Program-made: the position numbers and the translations under genes
The notes under the pieces: model-generated
Told to the model about the DNA's origin: nothing
The model's database searches: none
What the model saw: only the letters and a program-made list of their open reading frames with translations
Assembly: GCA_900315465.1 (NCBI GenBank)
Contig: OMZF01000086.1
Coordinates: 1 to 34,067 of the forward strand
Direction: 5' to 3'
From: an uncultured Eubacteriales bacterium
GTDB lineage: Bacteria; Bacillota; Clostridia; Oscillospirales; Acutalibacteraceae
Length of the DNA stretch: 34,067 nucleotides
Part shown: in pieces, positions 15,389 through 23,015 of the stretch
Numbering within the stretch: the stretch's first letter is position 1
Layout: every line of letters begins with the position of its first letter

Positions 15389-15498
15389 ATCAGCAGTTTA
15401 AATAAAATGTTTTTAAGTGTGAGGGCTTTATATGTGCTTATTATCGGCAGTCGGTAATAAACTATGGTGATAACGCTTAAAAATATTCCCTTGCTGAT
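15389..15498 (+). promoter_or_regulatory. Possible structured leader RNA upstream of adhE
   Basis: This occupies part of the 376-base gap 15308-15683. A transcript from P1 would start near 15391 with CAGCAG, which can pair with the distant TTGCTG (15491-15496), closing a domain of about 105 bases. Inside is a hairpin TTATTATC (15438-15445) / GGTAATAA (15453-15460) with a 7-base loop. A 12-residue ORF with a plausible ribosome site covers that hairpin (15432-15470). I recognise no known riboswitch class. Structure was found by eye and not folded. Confidence 0.3.
15432..15470 (+). CDS. Possible 12-residue leader peptide
   Basis: ATG 15432 to TGA 15468-15470 encodes MCLLSAVGNKLW. GTGAGGG lies 7-13 bases upstream as a possible ribosome site. 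The ORF overlaps the hairpin at 15438-15460, so its translation could change the fold. A short ORF of this size can arise by chance. Confidence 0.2.
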   Translation: MCLLSAVGNKLW

Positions 15499-15595
15499 AT
15501 GCAAAACTAATTTTATTACTAATACCAAAAAGAGTTTTTTGTTAAAAATCGTTCAAGTGTCGGTCATTGTGCACATATTCAAAAGTAAAATTATA

Positions 15596-15624
15596 TTGAC
15601 AACTTTTTAACAATCGATTATAAT
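15596..15624 (+). promoter_or_regulatory. Proximal adhE promoter (P2) with Rex-like operator
   Basis: TTGACA (15596-15601) and TATAAT (15619-15624) are 17 bases apart. The sequence TTGACAA-CTTT-TTAACAA (15596-15613) matches 12 of the 14 fixed positions of the clostridial Rex box TTGTTAA-N4-TTAACAA and covers the -35 and spacer. Rex is the NADH-sensing repressor that controls adhE in many Firmicutes, so redox control is expected. Binding is inferred. Confidence 0.65.
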
Positions 15625-15683
15625 GGTATAGTAATCGAAGTAGTGTTGTATTTCGAGAAAACAATAAAACGGAGGAAACGACA

Positions 15684-18308
15684 ATGGATAACACAAATAA
15701 AGTCGAAAATAAGGCTGAAGCAGTTCTTGTACAGGATCTTGACAGCTTCAATGCGAAGCTTGCCGAGGTAAGAGAGGCACAGAAAAAATTTGCGACTTAT
15801 TCACAGGAGCAGGTCGATAAAATTTTCAAAGCAGCAGCCATTGCCGCAGATAATGCCCGTATCCCGCTTGCAAAAATGGCAGTAGAGGAAACAGGTATGG
15901 GTGTTGCGGAGGACAAGGTTATCAAAAATCATTACGCAGCAGAATATATCTACAATAAATATAAGGACACAAAAACTTGCGGAGAGATTGAATATGACAG
16001 TGCATTCGGTCTCAGAAAGATAGCAGAGCCTATAGGAATTATCGGTGCTGTAATCCCCACAACAAACCCCACATCAACAGCAATATTCAAAGCTCTTGTA
16101 TGCCTTAAGACAAGAAACGGTATCATCATCAGCCCACATCCCCGTGCAAAGAAATCAACTATCGCAGCAGCAAAGGTAGTTCTTGATGCAGCAGTAGCAG
16201 CAGGTGCACCGGAGGGAATAATCGGCTGGATAGATGTTCCGTCACTTGAGCTTACAAATGAACTTATGAGAAATTCCGATACTATTCTTGCAACAGGCGG
16301 TCCGGGAATGGTAAAGGCAGCATATTCGTCAGGCAAGCCGGCTCTCGGTGTGGGTGCAGGTAATACTCCTGTAATCATCGACAGCACAGCAGATATTAAG
16401 GTTGCTGTAAACTCTATCATTCATTCAAAAACTTTTGATAACGGTATGATCTGTGCATCCGAGCAGAGTGTTACAGTTCTTTCTGATATATATGACGAAG
16501 TAAAGAAAGAATTTGCATACAGAGGATGTTATTTCCTTCAGGGCGAAGAATTGGATAAAGTAAGAAAGACTATCATTATCAACGGTGCTCTTAATGCAAA
16601 GATAGTTGGTCAGAAGGCACACACAATTGCTGCACTTGCAGGGGTTGAAGTTCCGGAAAATACAAAAATTCTTATCGGTGAAGTTGAATCTGTTGATATA
16701 AGCGAAGAATTCGCACATGAAAAACTTTCTCCTGTACTTGCAATGTATAAGGCAGAAACATTTGACGAAGCTCTCGAAAAGGCAGCACAGCTTGTAGCAG
16801 ACGGAGGATATGGTCATACTTCATCACTTTATATCCATCCTGCACAGACAGAGAAAATTCAGAAACATTATAACGCTATGAAGACCTGCCGTATTCTTAT
16901 CAATACACCGTCTTCACAAGGCGGTATCGGTGATCTTTATAACTTTGCCCTCGTTCCCTCACTCACACTCGGCTGCGGTTCATGGGGAGGAAATTCAGTA
17001 TCTGAAAATGTAGGAGTAAAACATCTTTTGAATATCAAGCAGGTAGCAGAACGCAGAGAGAATATGCTTTGGTTCAGAGCACCTGAAAAGGTATATTTCA
17101 AAAAAGGCTGTATGCCTGTAGCACTTGACGAGCTTGGCTCAGTAATGGGCAAGAAAAAGGCATTTATCGTAACAGACTCTTTCCTTTACAAAAATGGTTA
17201 TGTAAAGCCGATTGAAGATAAGCTTAACGAACTTGGAATCCAGCATACTGCATTCTATAATGTACAGCCCGACCCGACACTTGCATCAGCACTTGAGGGT
17301 GCAGAACAGATGCGTCTTTTCGAGCCTGATGTAATAATCGCACTTGGCGGTGGTTCTGCAATGGATGCAGGTAAGATCATGTGGGTACTGTACGAACATC
17401 CGGATGCAGATTTCATGGATATGGCAATGCGTTTCATGGACATCCGCAAGAGAATATACACATTCCCGAAGATGGGAGAAAAGGCATATTTCATAGCTAT
17501 CCCGACATCATCAGGAACAGGTTCAGAAGTTACACCTTTTGCAGTTATTACAGACGAAAAGACAGGTATCAAATATCCTCTTGCTGATTATGAGCTTCTT
17601 CCGAATATGGCTATCATTGATGCAGATAATATGATGAATCAGCCTAAGGGACTTACAAGTGCTTCTGGTATAGATGCACTCGTACACGCACTTGAGGCTT
17701 ATGCTTCAATAATGGCTACACCTTATACAGACGGTCTTGCACTTCAGGCAATGAAGACTGTATTTGAGTATCTGCCCTCAGCATATGAAAACGGTGCAAA
17801 TGATCCTATAGCACGTGAGAAAATGGCTAATGCTTCCACAATGGCAGGTATGGCATTTGCAAATGCATTCCTCGGAGTATGCCATTCTATGGCACATAAA
17901 CTCGGTGCTTTCCACCATATTCCTCACGGAATCGCAAATGCTCTCCTTATTTCCTATGTACTTCGTTTCAATGCTGAGCCTGTACCGCCTAAGATGGGTA
18001 CATTCTCACAGTATGCATATCCTCACACACTTGAAAGATATGCGGAATGTGCACATTTCTGCGGTGTTTACGGCAAAGATGATAAGGAAACACTTGATCT
18101 GTTCATTGAAAAGATTGAAAACCTCAAGACAGTGTGCGGTGTTAAAAAGAGTATCGCTGAATATGGAGTAAGCGAAGAATACTTCCTTGAAACACTTGAT
18201 GATATGGTAGAAAAGGCATTTGATGACCAGTGCACAGGTGCAAACCCGAGGTATCCTCTTTTTGCAGAGATAAAGCAGATGTATCTTGACGCATATTACG
18301 GACGCTGA
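15684..18308 (+). CDS. adhE: Bifunctional acetaldehyde-CoA/alcohol dehydrogenase
   Basis: Reduces acetyl-CoA to acetaldehyde and then ethanol, reoxidising two NADH; it forms cytosolic filaments (spirosomes) in other bacteria. The 874-residue length is normal. The N-terminal aldehyde dehydrogenase domain (about 1-440) has catalytic Cys257 in GMICASEQS. The iron-dependent alcohol dehydrogenase domain (about 460-874) has GGGSAMD, TSSGTGSEVTPFAV and all four iron ligands: D664 and H668 in DALVHALEA, H734 in CHSMAH and H748 in IPHG. The start follows GGAGGAAACGACA. A Rex-like operator overlaps its proximal promoter, and a degenerate copy of its own C-terminal domain is encoded directly downstream. 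Confidence 0.98.
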   Translation: MDNTNKVENKAEAVLVQDLDSFNAKLAEVREAQKKFATYSQEQVDKIFKAAAIAADNARIPLAKMAVEETGMGVAEDKVIKNHYAAEYIYNKYKDTKTCGEIEYDSAFGLRKIAEPIGIIGAVIPTTNPTSTAIFKALVCLKTRNGIIISPHPRAKKSTIAAAKVVLDAAVAAGAPEGIIGWIDVPSLELTNELMRNSDTILATGGPGMVKAAYSSGKPALGVGAGNTPVIIDSTADIKVAVNSIIHSKTFDNGMICASEQSVTVLSDIYDEVKKEFAYRGCYFLQGEELDKVRKTIIINGALNAKIVGQKAHTIAALAGVEVPENTKILIGEVESVDISEEFAHEKLSPVLAMYKAETFDEALEKAAQLVADGGYGHTSSLYIHPAQTEKIQKHYNAMKTCRILINTPSSQGGIGDLYNFALVPSLTLGCGSWGGNSVSENVGVKHLLNIKQVAERRENMLWFRAPEKVYFKKGCMPVALDELGSVMGKKKAFIVTDSFLYKNGYVKPIEDKLNELGIQHTAFYNVQPDPTLASALEGAEQMRLFEPDVIIALGGGSAMDAGKIMWVLYEHPDADFMDMAMRFMDIRKRIYTFPKMGEKAYFIAIPTSSGTGSEVTPFAVITDEKTGIKYPLADYELLPNMAIIDADNMMNQPKGLTSASGIDALVHALEAYASIMATPYTDGLALQAMKTVFEYLPSAYENGANDPIAREKMANASTMAGMAFANAFLGVCHSMAHKLGAFHHIPHGIANALLISYVLRFNAEPVPPKMGTFSQYAYPHTLERYAECAHFCGVYGKDDKETLDLFIEKIENLKTVCGVKKSIAEYGVSEEYFLETLDDMVEKAFDDQCTGANPRYPLFAEIKQMYLDAYYGR

Positions 18309-18320
18309 TAATATTATGGC

Positions 18321-18355
18321 GGGCTTTGTCCTGAGGGGCAGAGCCCAGCTTTTTT
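18321..18355 (+). terminator. Terminator or attenuator between adhE and its paralog
   Basis: GGGCTTTG (18321-18328) pairs with CAGAGCCC (18339-18346, one G-U pair), followed by AGC and TTTTTT. The next gene has no obvious promoter, so partial readthrough from adhE would set its level below that of adhE. Confidence 0.75.
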
Positions 18356-18373
18356 ATAAGGAGATTAACGGAA

Positions 18374-19393
18374 ATGAACAGTCTGAGATTACCTGAAAAA
18401 ATATATTTCAAAAAGGGCTGTATGTCACTCGCTCTTGACGAGCTTAAAGCCGTGTATAATGCTAAAAAAGCTTTTATCATATCTGATATGTCTTTATACA
18501 GAAACGGTGTGACGGCAGTTATAGAAAAGAAACTTGATGAATTATCAGTACAGCATTTTTGTTTTTTCAATATAAATACTGCTCCTGATATTTCTTTGAT
18601 AGAAGAGGCGGCAAAGGCAGTAAAATTATTTGAGCCTGATGTAATCATTTCGTTTGGCAGCGGTTATGCAGCAGATACAGCAAAGCTTGTTCGTGTAAAA
18701 TACGAATATCCCGAAACAGATCTTTGTGTATTAAGTTCTGATTTCAGTGATATTGCATACAGAGAAAAGAATTTCCCGAAACTTGGAGAAAAAGCACTTC
18801 TTGTTTCAATAGCAGATATAAATAGTAATGCTTCTGAGGTTTCGCCGTATGCTGTATTTTATGCAGACGGTGAGGAACTATATATAGCAGATTATGAGAT
18901 AATGTCCGATATGGCAGTAATTGACGCTGACTTTATGCTTGACGGAACAAAGGAAGAAATCGTAAAAGCAGGACTGAGTGCTCTTGTTCGTGCGGTAAAT
19001 GCCCTTGATTCGCAGACAGCAACAGAATATACTGACGGATTTGTTATAAAGGCAGTGCAGGGTATTATGCAGTATATGCCCGAAGCTGTTGAAAAGGGAG
19101 CAAAGGAATCGAAAAGCTTTGAAAAACTTATAGAAGCTCTGAATATGGCAGCAATAGCTTATGCAAATACAAGCAGTATCATAAATGTTGACGGTACAGC
19201 ACAATATCTTGCTGATATAATCAGATTGAGTGCAGCTGAGAGTGAGGAGTCCTGTTCAAGATATTCTGAGCTTAGCAGTGCGTTAGGCTTTAAAGGAAAT
19301 GACGATAAGAAACTGACGGAAAAACTTATCGGTAAAATAGAAGAACTTGTAAGTTTTTGCGGACTTGAAAACAAGGCTTTGAAGTGTGAATAA
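18374..19393 (+). CDS. AdhE alcohol dehydrogenase-domain paralog lacking iron ligands (pseudoenzyme)
   Basis: This 339-residue protein is a copy of the C-terminal domain of the adjacent AdhE. The first segment, PEKIYFKKGCM...VQH, matches AdhE at 34 of 55 positions by hand count. Functional sites are gone: GGGSAMD became GSGYAAD, TSSGTGSEVTPFAV became ADINSNASEVSPYAV, the ligands D664 and H668 are S202 and R206, and the region with both C-terminal iron histidines is replaced or deleted (TSSIINVDGTA). The AdhE C-terminal tail of about 40 residues is also missing. The frame is intact, with AAGGAG upstream of the ATG and a terminator after it. Catalytic dehydrogenase activity is very unlikely. 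A regulatory or structural role with AdhE is possible; slow decay of a duplication is the alternative. Confidence 0.88.
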   Translation: MNSLRLPEKIYFKKGCMSLALDELKAVYNAKKAFIISDMSLYRNGVTAVIEKKLDELSVQHFCFFNINTAPDISLIEEAAKAVKLFEPDVIISFGSGYAADTAKLVRVKYEYPETDLCVLSSDFSDIAYREKNFPKLGEKALLVSIADINSNASEVSPYAVFYADGEELYIADYEIMSDMAVIDADFMLDGTKEEIVKAGLSALVRAVNALDSQTATEYTDGFVIKAVQGIMQYMPEAVEKGAKESKSFEKLIEALNMAAIAYANTSSIINVDGTAQYLADIIRLSAAESEESCSRYSELSSALGFKGNDDKKLTEKLIGKIEELVSFCGLENKALKCE

Positions 19394-19399
19394 AAAAAG

Positions 19400-19429
19400 A
19401 GAACGTCGGAATCAGCCGGCGTTCTTTTT
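19400..19429 (+). terminator. Intrinsic terminator after the adhE locus
   Basis: AGAACGTCGG (19400-19409) pairs with CCGGCGTTCT (19416-19425; one T-G pair), then TTTTA. It separates the adhE pair from the radical SAM gene, which starts 19 bases later. Confidence 0.85.
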
Positions 19430-19447
19430 ATACGAGGAGTTTTATTG

Positions 19448-20338
19448 ATGGAAGATAAATATATTTGTTCCCTTTGTCCGAGAAATTGTAATGCTGTACG
19501 TGAAGAAAACGAAGGGAAAGGTTTTTGCAGAGCAGGCACACTCCCGAAAATAGCAAGGACAGCACCTCATATGTGGGAAGAACCCTGCATAAGCGGAAAA
19601 AATGGTTCGGGAACGATATTTTTTTCAAATTGTGTGCTATCATGTGTATTCTGTCAGAATCAGAAAATAAGCACAGGAGGGTATGGAAAAATCATAACAG
19701 TGGAAAAGCTTGCCGAATATTTTCGGATGCTTGAAAGTGAGGGAGTACATAATATAAATCTTGTAAGTCCCACTCCATATATTGAGAGTATAATAAAAGC
19801 ATTTGAAATATACCGACCAAAAATACCGGTAGTCTATAATACAGGAGGTTACGAAAAGGCGGAAACGATAAAAAGGCTTGACGGACTTATCGATATATAT
19901 CTGCCCGATATGAAATATATAAGAAGTGATATTTCATTAAAATATTCGGGAGCGGCAAATTATTTTGAATATGCATCAAAGGCACTTGATGAAATGCTAC
20001 GTCAGACGGGATCCCCTGTTTTCGATGATGACGGAATGATAAAAAAAGGAACAGTTGTGCGTCATCTTATACTTCCACAGAATACAAAAAATTCAATAGA
20101 AGTTTTGCGTTATCTTGATGAAAGATATGGTGACAGAATACTTATAAGCTTGATGGGGCAGTATATTCCTGTAGGAAATGCAGATAAATTTCCCGAAATA
20201 AACCGCCCGATAACAAAACGTGAATATTCAAAAGTTTTAGATGCACTTTCTTCGCTTTCGCTTGACGGATATGCACAGGAATTAGATTCGGCAAAAAAAG
20301 AATTTATTCCCGATTTTGATATTGATAAGCTCCTATGA
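19448..20338 (+). CDS. PflX-type radical SAM protein
   Basis: A 296-residue radical SAM protein of the COG1313 / PflX group, related to pyruvate formate-lyase activating enzymes. The cluster motif is CVLSCVFC (C62, C66, C69). The N-terminal region has further cysteines, CSLCPRNC and GFCRAG, usual in this group. Then come VSPTPYIESI, PVVYNTGGYE, IYLPDMKY and RHLILPQNT in family order. ATG 19448 is chosen over TTG 19445 given GAGGAG at 19433-19438. The substrate is not known for this group; no glycyl-radical enzyme is encoded nearby, so activation of a partner is inference. It converges with yqfD, their stop codons overlapping within six bases. Confidence 0.88.
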   Translation: MEDKYICSLCPRNCNAVREENEGKGFCRAGTLPKIARTAPHMWEEPCISGKNGSGTIFFSNCVLSCVFCQNQKISTGGYGKIITVEKLAEYFRMLESEGVHNINLVSPTPYIESIIKAFEIYRPKIPVVYNTGGYEKAETIKRLDGLIDIYLPDMKYIRSDISLKYSGAANYFEYASKALDEMLRQTGSPVFDDDGMIKKGTVVRHLILPQNTKNSIEVLRYLDERYGDRILISLMGQYIPVGNADKFPEINRPITKREYSKVLDALSSLSLDGYAQELDSAKKEFIPDFDIDKLL

Positions 20339-21535
20339 TCCGTCTGTAAGTATATATTTTTTTTCACCGATTTCTTCTTCAAGTTCGTAAATTACTTTGA
20401 GAACATATTCGTTTTTATCCTCTGAAAAACTGATTTTTCTGTTTACTATTTTTATATTATTGCTGAATCTGAGAAAAAATTCATATAACTGCATCCGTTT
20501 TTGCAGGATCAATTTTGCATTTTCAGCGGAATTAGTGACTTTTTCCTGTTGCAATCCTTTCCAGCGTTCTTCATTTATTATTATCGGAAGTCCCTGACCG
20601 AAAAGTTCTACAATTAATTTTTTATCCGTTCTGAAATTTTCCCCGTCGGGATCTCCGCATAATGTAAGGGGAATTGTTATACCAAAAATGCTTATATTGC
20701 GTTTGATCACTTCATTTTCACTTATAATATTTTTGACCGAATTCATCGGGAGCCGGAATTTTACGGTTTCCGATGTTTTTGCTGTTATATGACCGTTGCT
20801 GTCTGTAAGTTCTGTTGAGCCGTCGCTGTATTCTATCACACCGCTGACAAGTAATTGTCCTTTTTTTATACCGTCACCGGGTTTAACTAAAGCTGTACCG
20901 TCTTTTACACTTATCTGAGTTACAGTCCCGTCAGCAGTTGAAATGATATTACCTGCTTTATTGCTTTTATCTTCTTCTGACGGGTAAAATCTGTCACTCA
21001 GTTCGACAACAGCATTTGTACCGAATATATTAATACTCATCCAGCTTATGCGATTATCCATTACCATAAGCTTGTGTCTTATATCTACAACCGAATCAAA
21101 TGTATAATATGTTCCTTCTGAAAATCCGAGCTGTCTTAGTTCGTTTCTTATCTCATATTCGTTCATACCGTCAGGGGCGTTTATTTTTATATTCCATATA
21201 AAACCCGAAAGTATACATGATAAAGCGACACCGAATATAAGTCCTGCAAAAAGTCCGGCACGTTTGCGGTATTTGCGGCATAAAAAAGGAAGACCGTGTT
21301 CATTTGTAATACCCAATTCTATGCCGGCTTTTTGTGCGAGGTTTATAGCGTCATTTATTTCTTTTGATTTGATACATCCGTAAAGTGCTTCCTTTTCTCC
21401 CTTTATATTCCAGATATGCAGACCGTTTTTAAATGAAAGATTCAGGTATCTTTCGGGAAATCTGCATTTTATATAAAAATCTGCATAGCCGAATATCCAT
21501 CTGAATAACTGTACTATAAACATATTTTCCCTCAC
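20333..21535 (-). CDS. yqfD: Sporulation protein YqfD
   Basis: A 400-residue membrane protein of the YqfD family, required for sporulation stage IV in Bacillus subtilis where it is in the sigma-E regulon. The N-terminal cytosolic region (about 1-85) is followed by one strongly hydrophobic segment, AGLFAGLIFGVALSCILSGF (about 88-107), then a large outer domain with WNIKINAPDG, IRNELRQLGF and DNRISWMSINIFGT, typical for the family. It begins at ATG 21535, overlapping the yqfC stop by four bases (ATGA), so the two are cotranslated. Its end meets the radical SAM gene. Confidence 0.93.
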   Translation of the reverse strand: MRENMFIVQLFRWIFGYADFYIKCRFPERYLNLSFKNGLHIWNIKGEKEALYGCIKSKEINDAINLAQKAGIELGITNEHGLPFLCRKYRKRAGLFAGLIFGVALSCILSGFIWNIKINAPDGMNEYEIRNELRQLGFSEGTYYTFDSVVDIRHKLMVMDNRISWMSINIFGTNAVVELSDRFYPSEEDKSNKAGNIISTADGTVTQISVKDGTALVKPGDGIKKGQLLVSGVIEYSDGSTELTDSNGHITAKTSETVKFRLPMNSVKNIISENEVIKRNISIFGITIPLTLCGDPDGENFRTDKKLIVELFGQGLPIIINEERWKGLQQEKVTNSAENAKLILQKRMQLYEFFLRFSNNIKIVNRKISFSEDKNEYVLKVIYELEEEIGEKKYILTDGS

Positions 21536-21795
21536 ATAATAAATTCAATGGAAAGAATAAATCCACCTATCATAACATCGGAATCTGTCATTTTGCGGAT
21601 ATAAAGTCCTCTGCCGCTGAAAGCTATTATTGCAGAACCGGTGTTGAGTTTGACAGAAGTATCAGTATATTCAACTACCCCTTTACATCCTTCAAATATT
21701 ACCTCACGATTATCTGATAATTCCATAGTAAAGCATGGGGATTTATTGATAAAACCATTTTCAACAGTAAAAATTTTCTTCAAACGCTCCTTCAT
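21532..21795 (-). CDS. yqfC: Sporulation protein YqfC
   Basis: An 87-residue protein of the YabP/YqfC family, found upstream of yqfD in spore formers. The product starts MKERLKKIFTVENGFINKSP and has the family pattern of short beta-strands (NREVIFEGCKGVVEYTD...VKLNTGSAIIAFSGRGLYIRKMTDSDVMIGGFI). The frame is open further upstream, but ATG 21795 is chosen because AGAGGTGAT lies just before it. It is divergent from ylbJ; the 85-base gap holds a CATATTAA on this strand (21820-21813) close to the start, a possible sigma-E -10. Confidence 0.92.
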   Translation of the reverse strand: MKERLKKIFTVENGFINKSPCFTMELSDNREVIFEGCKGVVEYTDTSVKLNTGSAIIAFSGRGLYIRKMTDSDVMIGGFILSIEFIM

Positions 21796-21880
21796 GCTAT
21801 CACCTCTTTCAGTTAATATGATTTTATGACAGAAATAATAAAAAAATGACTTCATTCATATAAATTAAGGGGGTGATACT

Positions 21881-22993
21881 ATGGCTTTGCCTGAGATAAA
21901 GAGGAGTATGGGTTCATTTTTACTTGTAATAATTCTTTTAGCGATATTGATAATATTTCCGGCCGAATGTTCCGGGGGGATAATGAAGGGACTGAAAAAC
22001 AGTGCTGAAATAATTGTACCATCATTATTTCCATTCATGATTTTATCATCGTTTATAGTAAGGACGAAGGCTTTAAAACCTGTGGAGAGTATTTTCTCCG
22101 TATTTACGGAAAAGATATTTTTTCTGCCGAAAGAATGTACATCAGCTCTTATATTAAGTTTTATAGGAGGATTTCCGATAGGGGCGAAATGTGTGTCTGT
22201 TCTGTATGAACAGGGTGTTATAAAATCAGGTCAGGCACAAAGGATGATGAATTTTTGTGTATGTTCGGGGCCGTCATTTATGATAACTGGTATAGGAACA
22301 ATAATACTGCATAATACTCAGGCAGGTGTTATGTTATATTTAAGTCAGATAATATCGGGTGTTCTTATAGGCATTATATCGGGTATTTACAGCAGGATAA
22401 GGGATAAAGAAAAAACAGATAATATCAAAAAAGAAAACAGTCATTCACAGGGACTTCTTGAGGCATTCATATCCTCGGCAGAGGATGGAGCAAATTCTAT
22501 TATATCAATGACTGCACTGATATGTTTTTTTTCAATGCTTATATGTGTATATCAGAATTCGTTTGATATAAGCAGATTTATAAATATAAGGGAACTGAGA
22601 ACTTTTATCCCTATACTGACCGAGGTCACAAGCGGCACGGTTGCAGTAAGAGAAACAGGATTGCCGCTATGGTGGTATTCTGTGGCAGTAGGATTCGGAG
22701 GAATGTGTGTACATTTTCAGATATTGCTTATGCTGAAAGGTATACCGTTTTCATTCGGGAAATATCTTATATTCAGGGTGATAAACTGTATAATATCAGG
22801 ATTTGCGGCAAAAATATTATGCAGTTTTTTTGTACCTGTGGGAGAGGTGTTCAGAGTTTTCGGAAATACTGATGCACAGGTATCATCTGTAGGAATAGTA
22901 GGAAGTACAGCACTTGTAGTAATGTGTGCAGTATTTTTGTTATCTTTGAGAAAAAGAGAACTTTGCAGAAACATTATAGGAAAATCTGCATAG
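21881..22993 (+). CDS. ylbJ: Sporulation integral membrane protein YlbJ
   Basis: A 370-residue polytopic membrane protein of the YlbJ family (nucleoside-recognition/gate domains), needed for spore formation in Bacillus subtilis. About eight hydrophobic segments are visible. Family-typical parts include VPSLFPFMILSSF (about 46-58), LSFIGGFPIGAKCVSVLYEQG (about 92-112), CSGPSFMITGIG and VAVGFGGMCVHFQ. A strong site, GGGGGTGAT, precedes ATG 21881. CATATAAA at 21857-21864 is a possible sigma-E -10 but lies very close to the ribosome site. It is 22 bases ahead of the asparagine synthetase gene. Confidence 0.92.
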   Translation: MALPEIKRSMGSFLLVIILLAILIIFPAECSGGIMKGLKNSAEIIVPSLFPFMILSSFIVRTKALKPVESIFSVFTEKIFFLPKECTSALILSFIGGFPIGAKCVSVLYEQGVIKSGQAQRMMNFCVCSGPSFMITGIGTIILHNTQAGVMLYLSQIISGVLIGIISGIYSRIRDKEKTDNIKKENSHSQGLLEAFISSAEDGANSIISMTALICFFSMLICVYQNSFDISRFINIRELRTFIPILTEVTSGTVAVRETGLPLWWYSVAVGFGGMCVHFQILLMLKGIPFSFGKYLIFRVINCIISGFAAKILCSFFVPVGEVFRVFGNTDAQVSSVGIVGSTALVVMCAVFLLSLRKRELCRNIIGKSA

Positions 22994-23015
22994 AATATAT
23001 CTGAGGTGATGTTAT

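Noticed and set aside
16937..17572. Minus-strand ORFs within adhE
   Set aside because: They follow the codon pattern of adhE and have no supporting signals.
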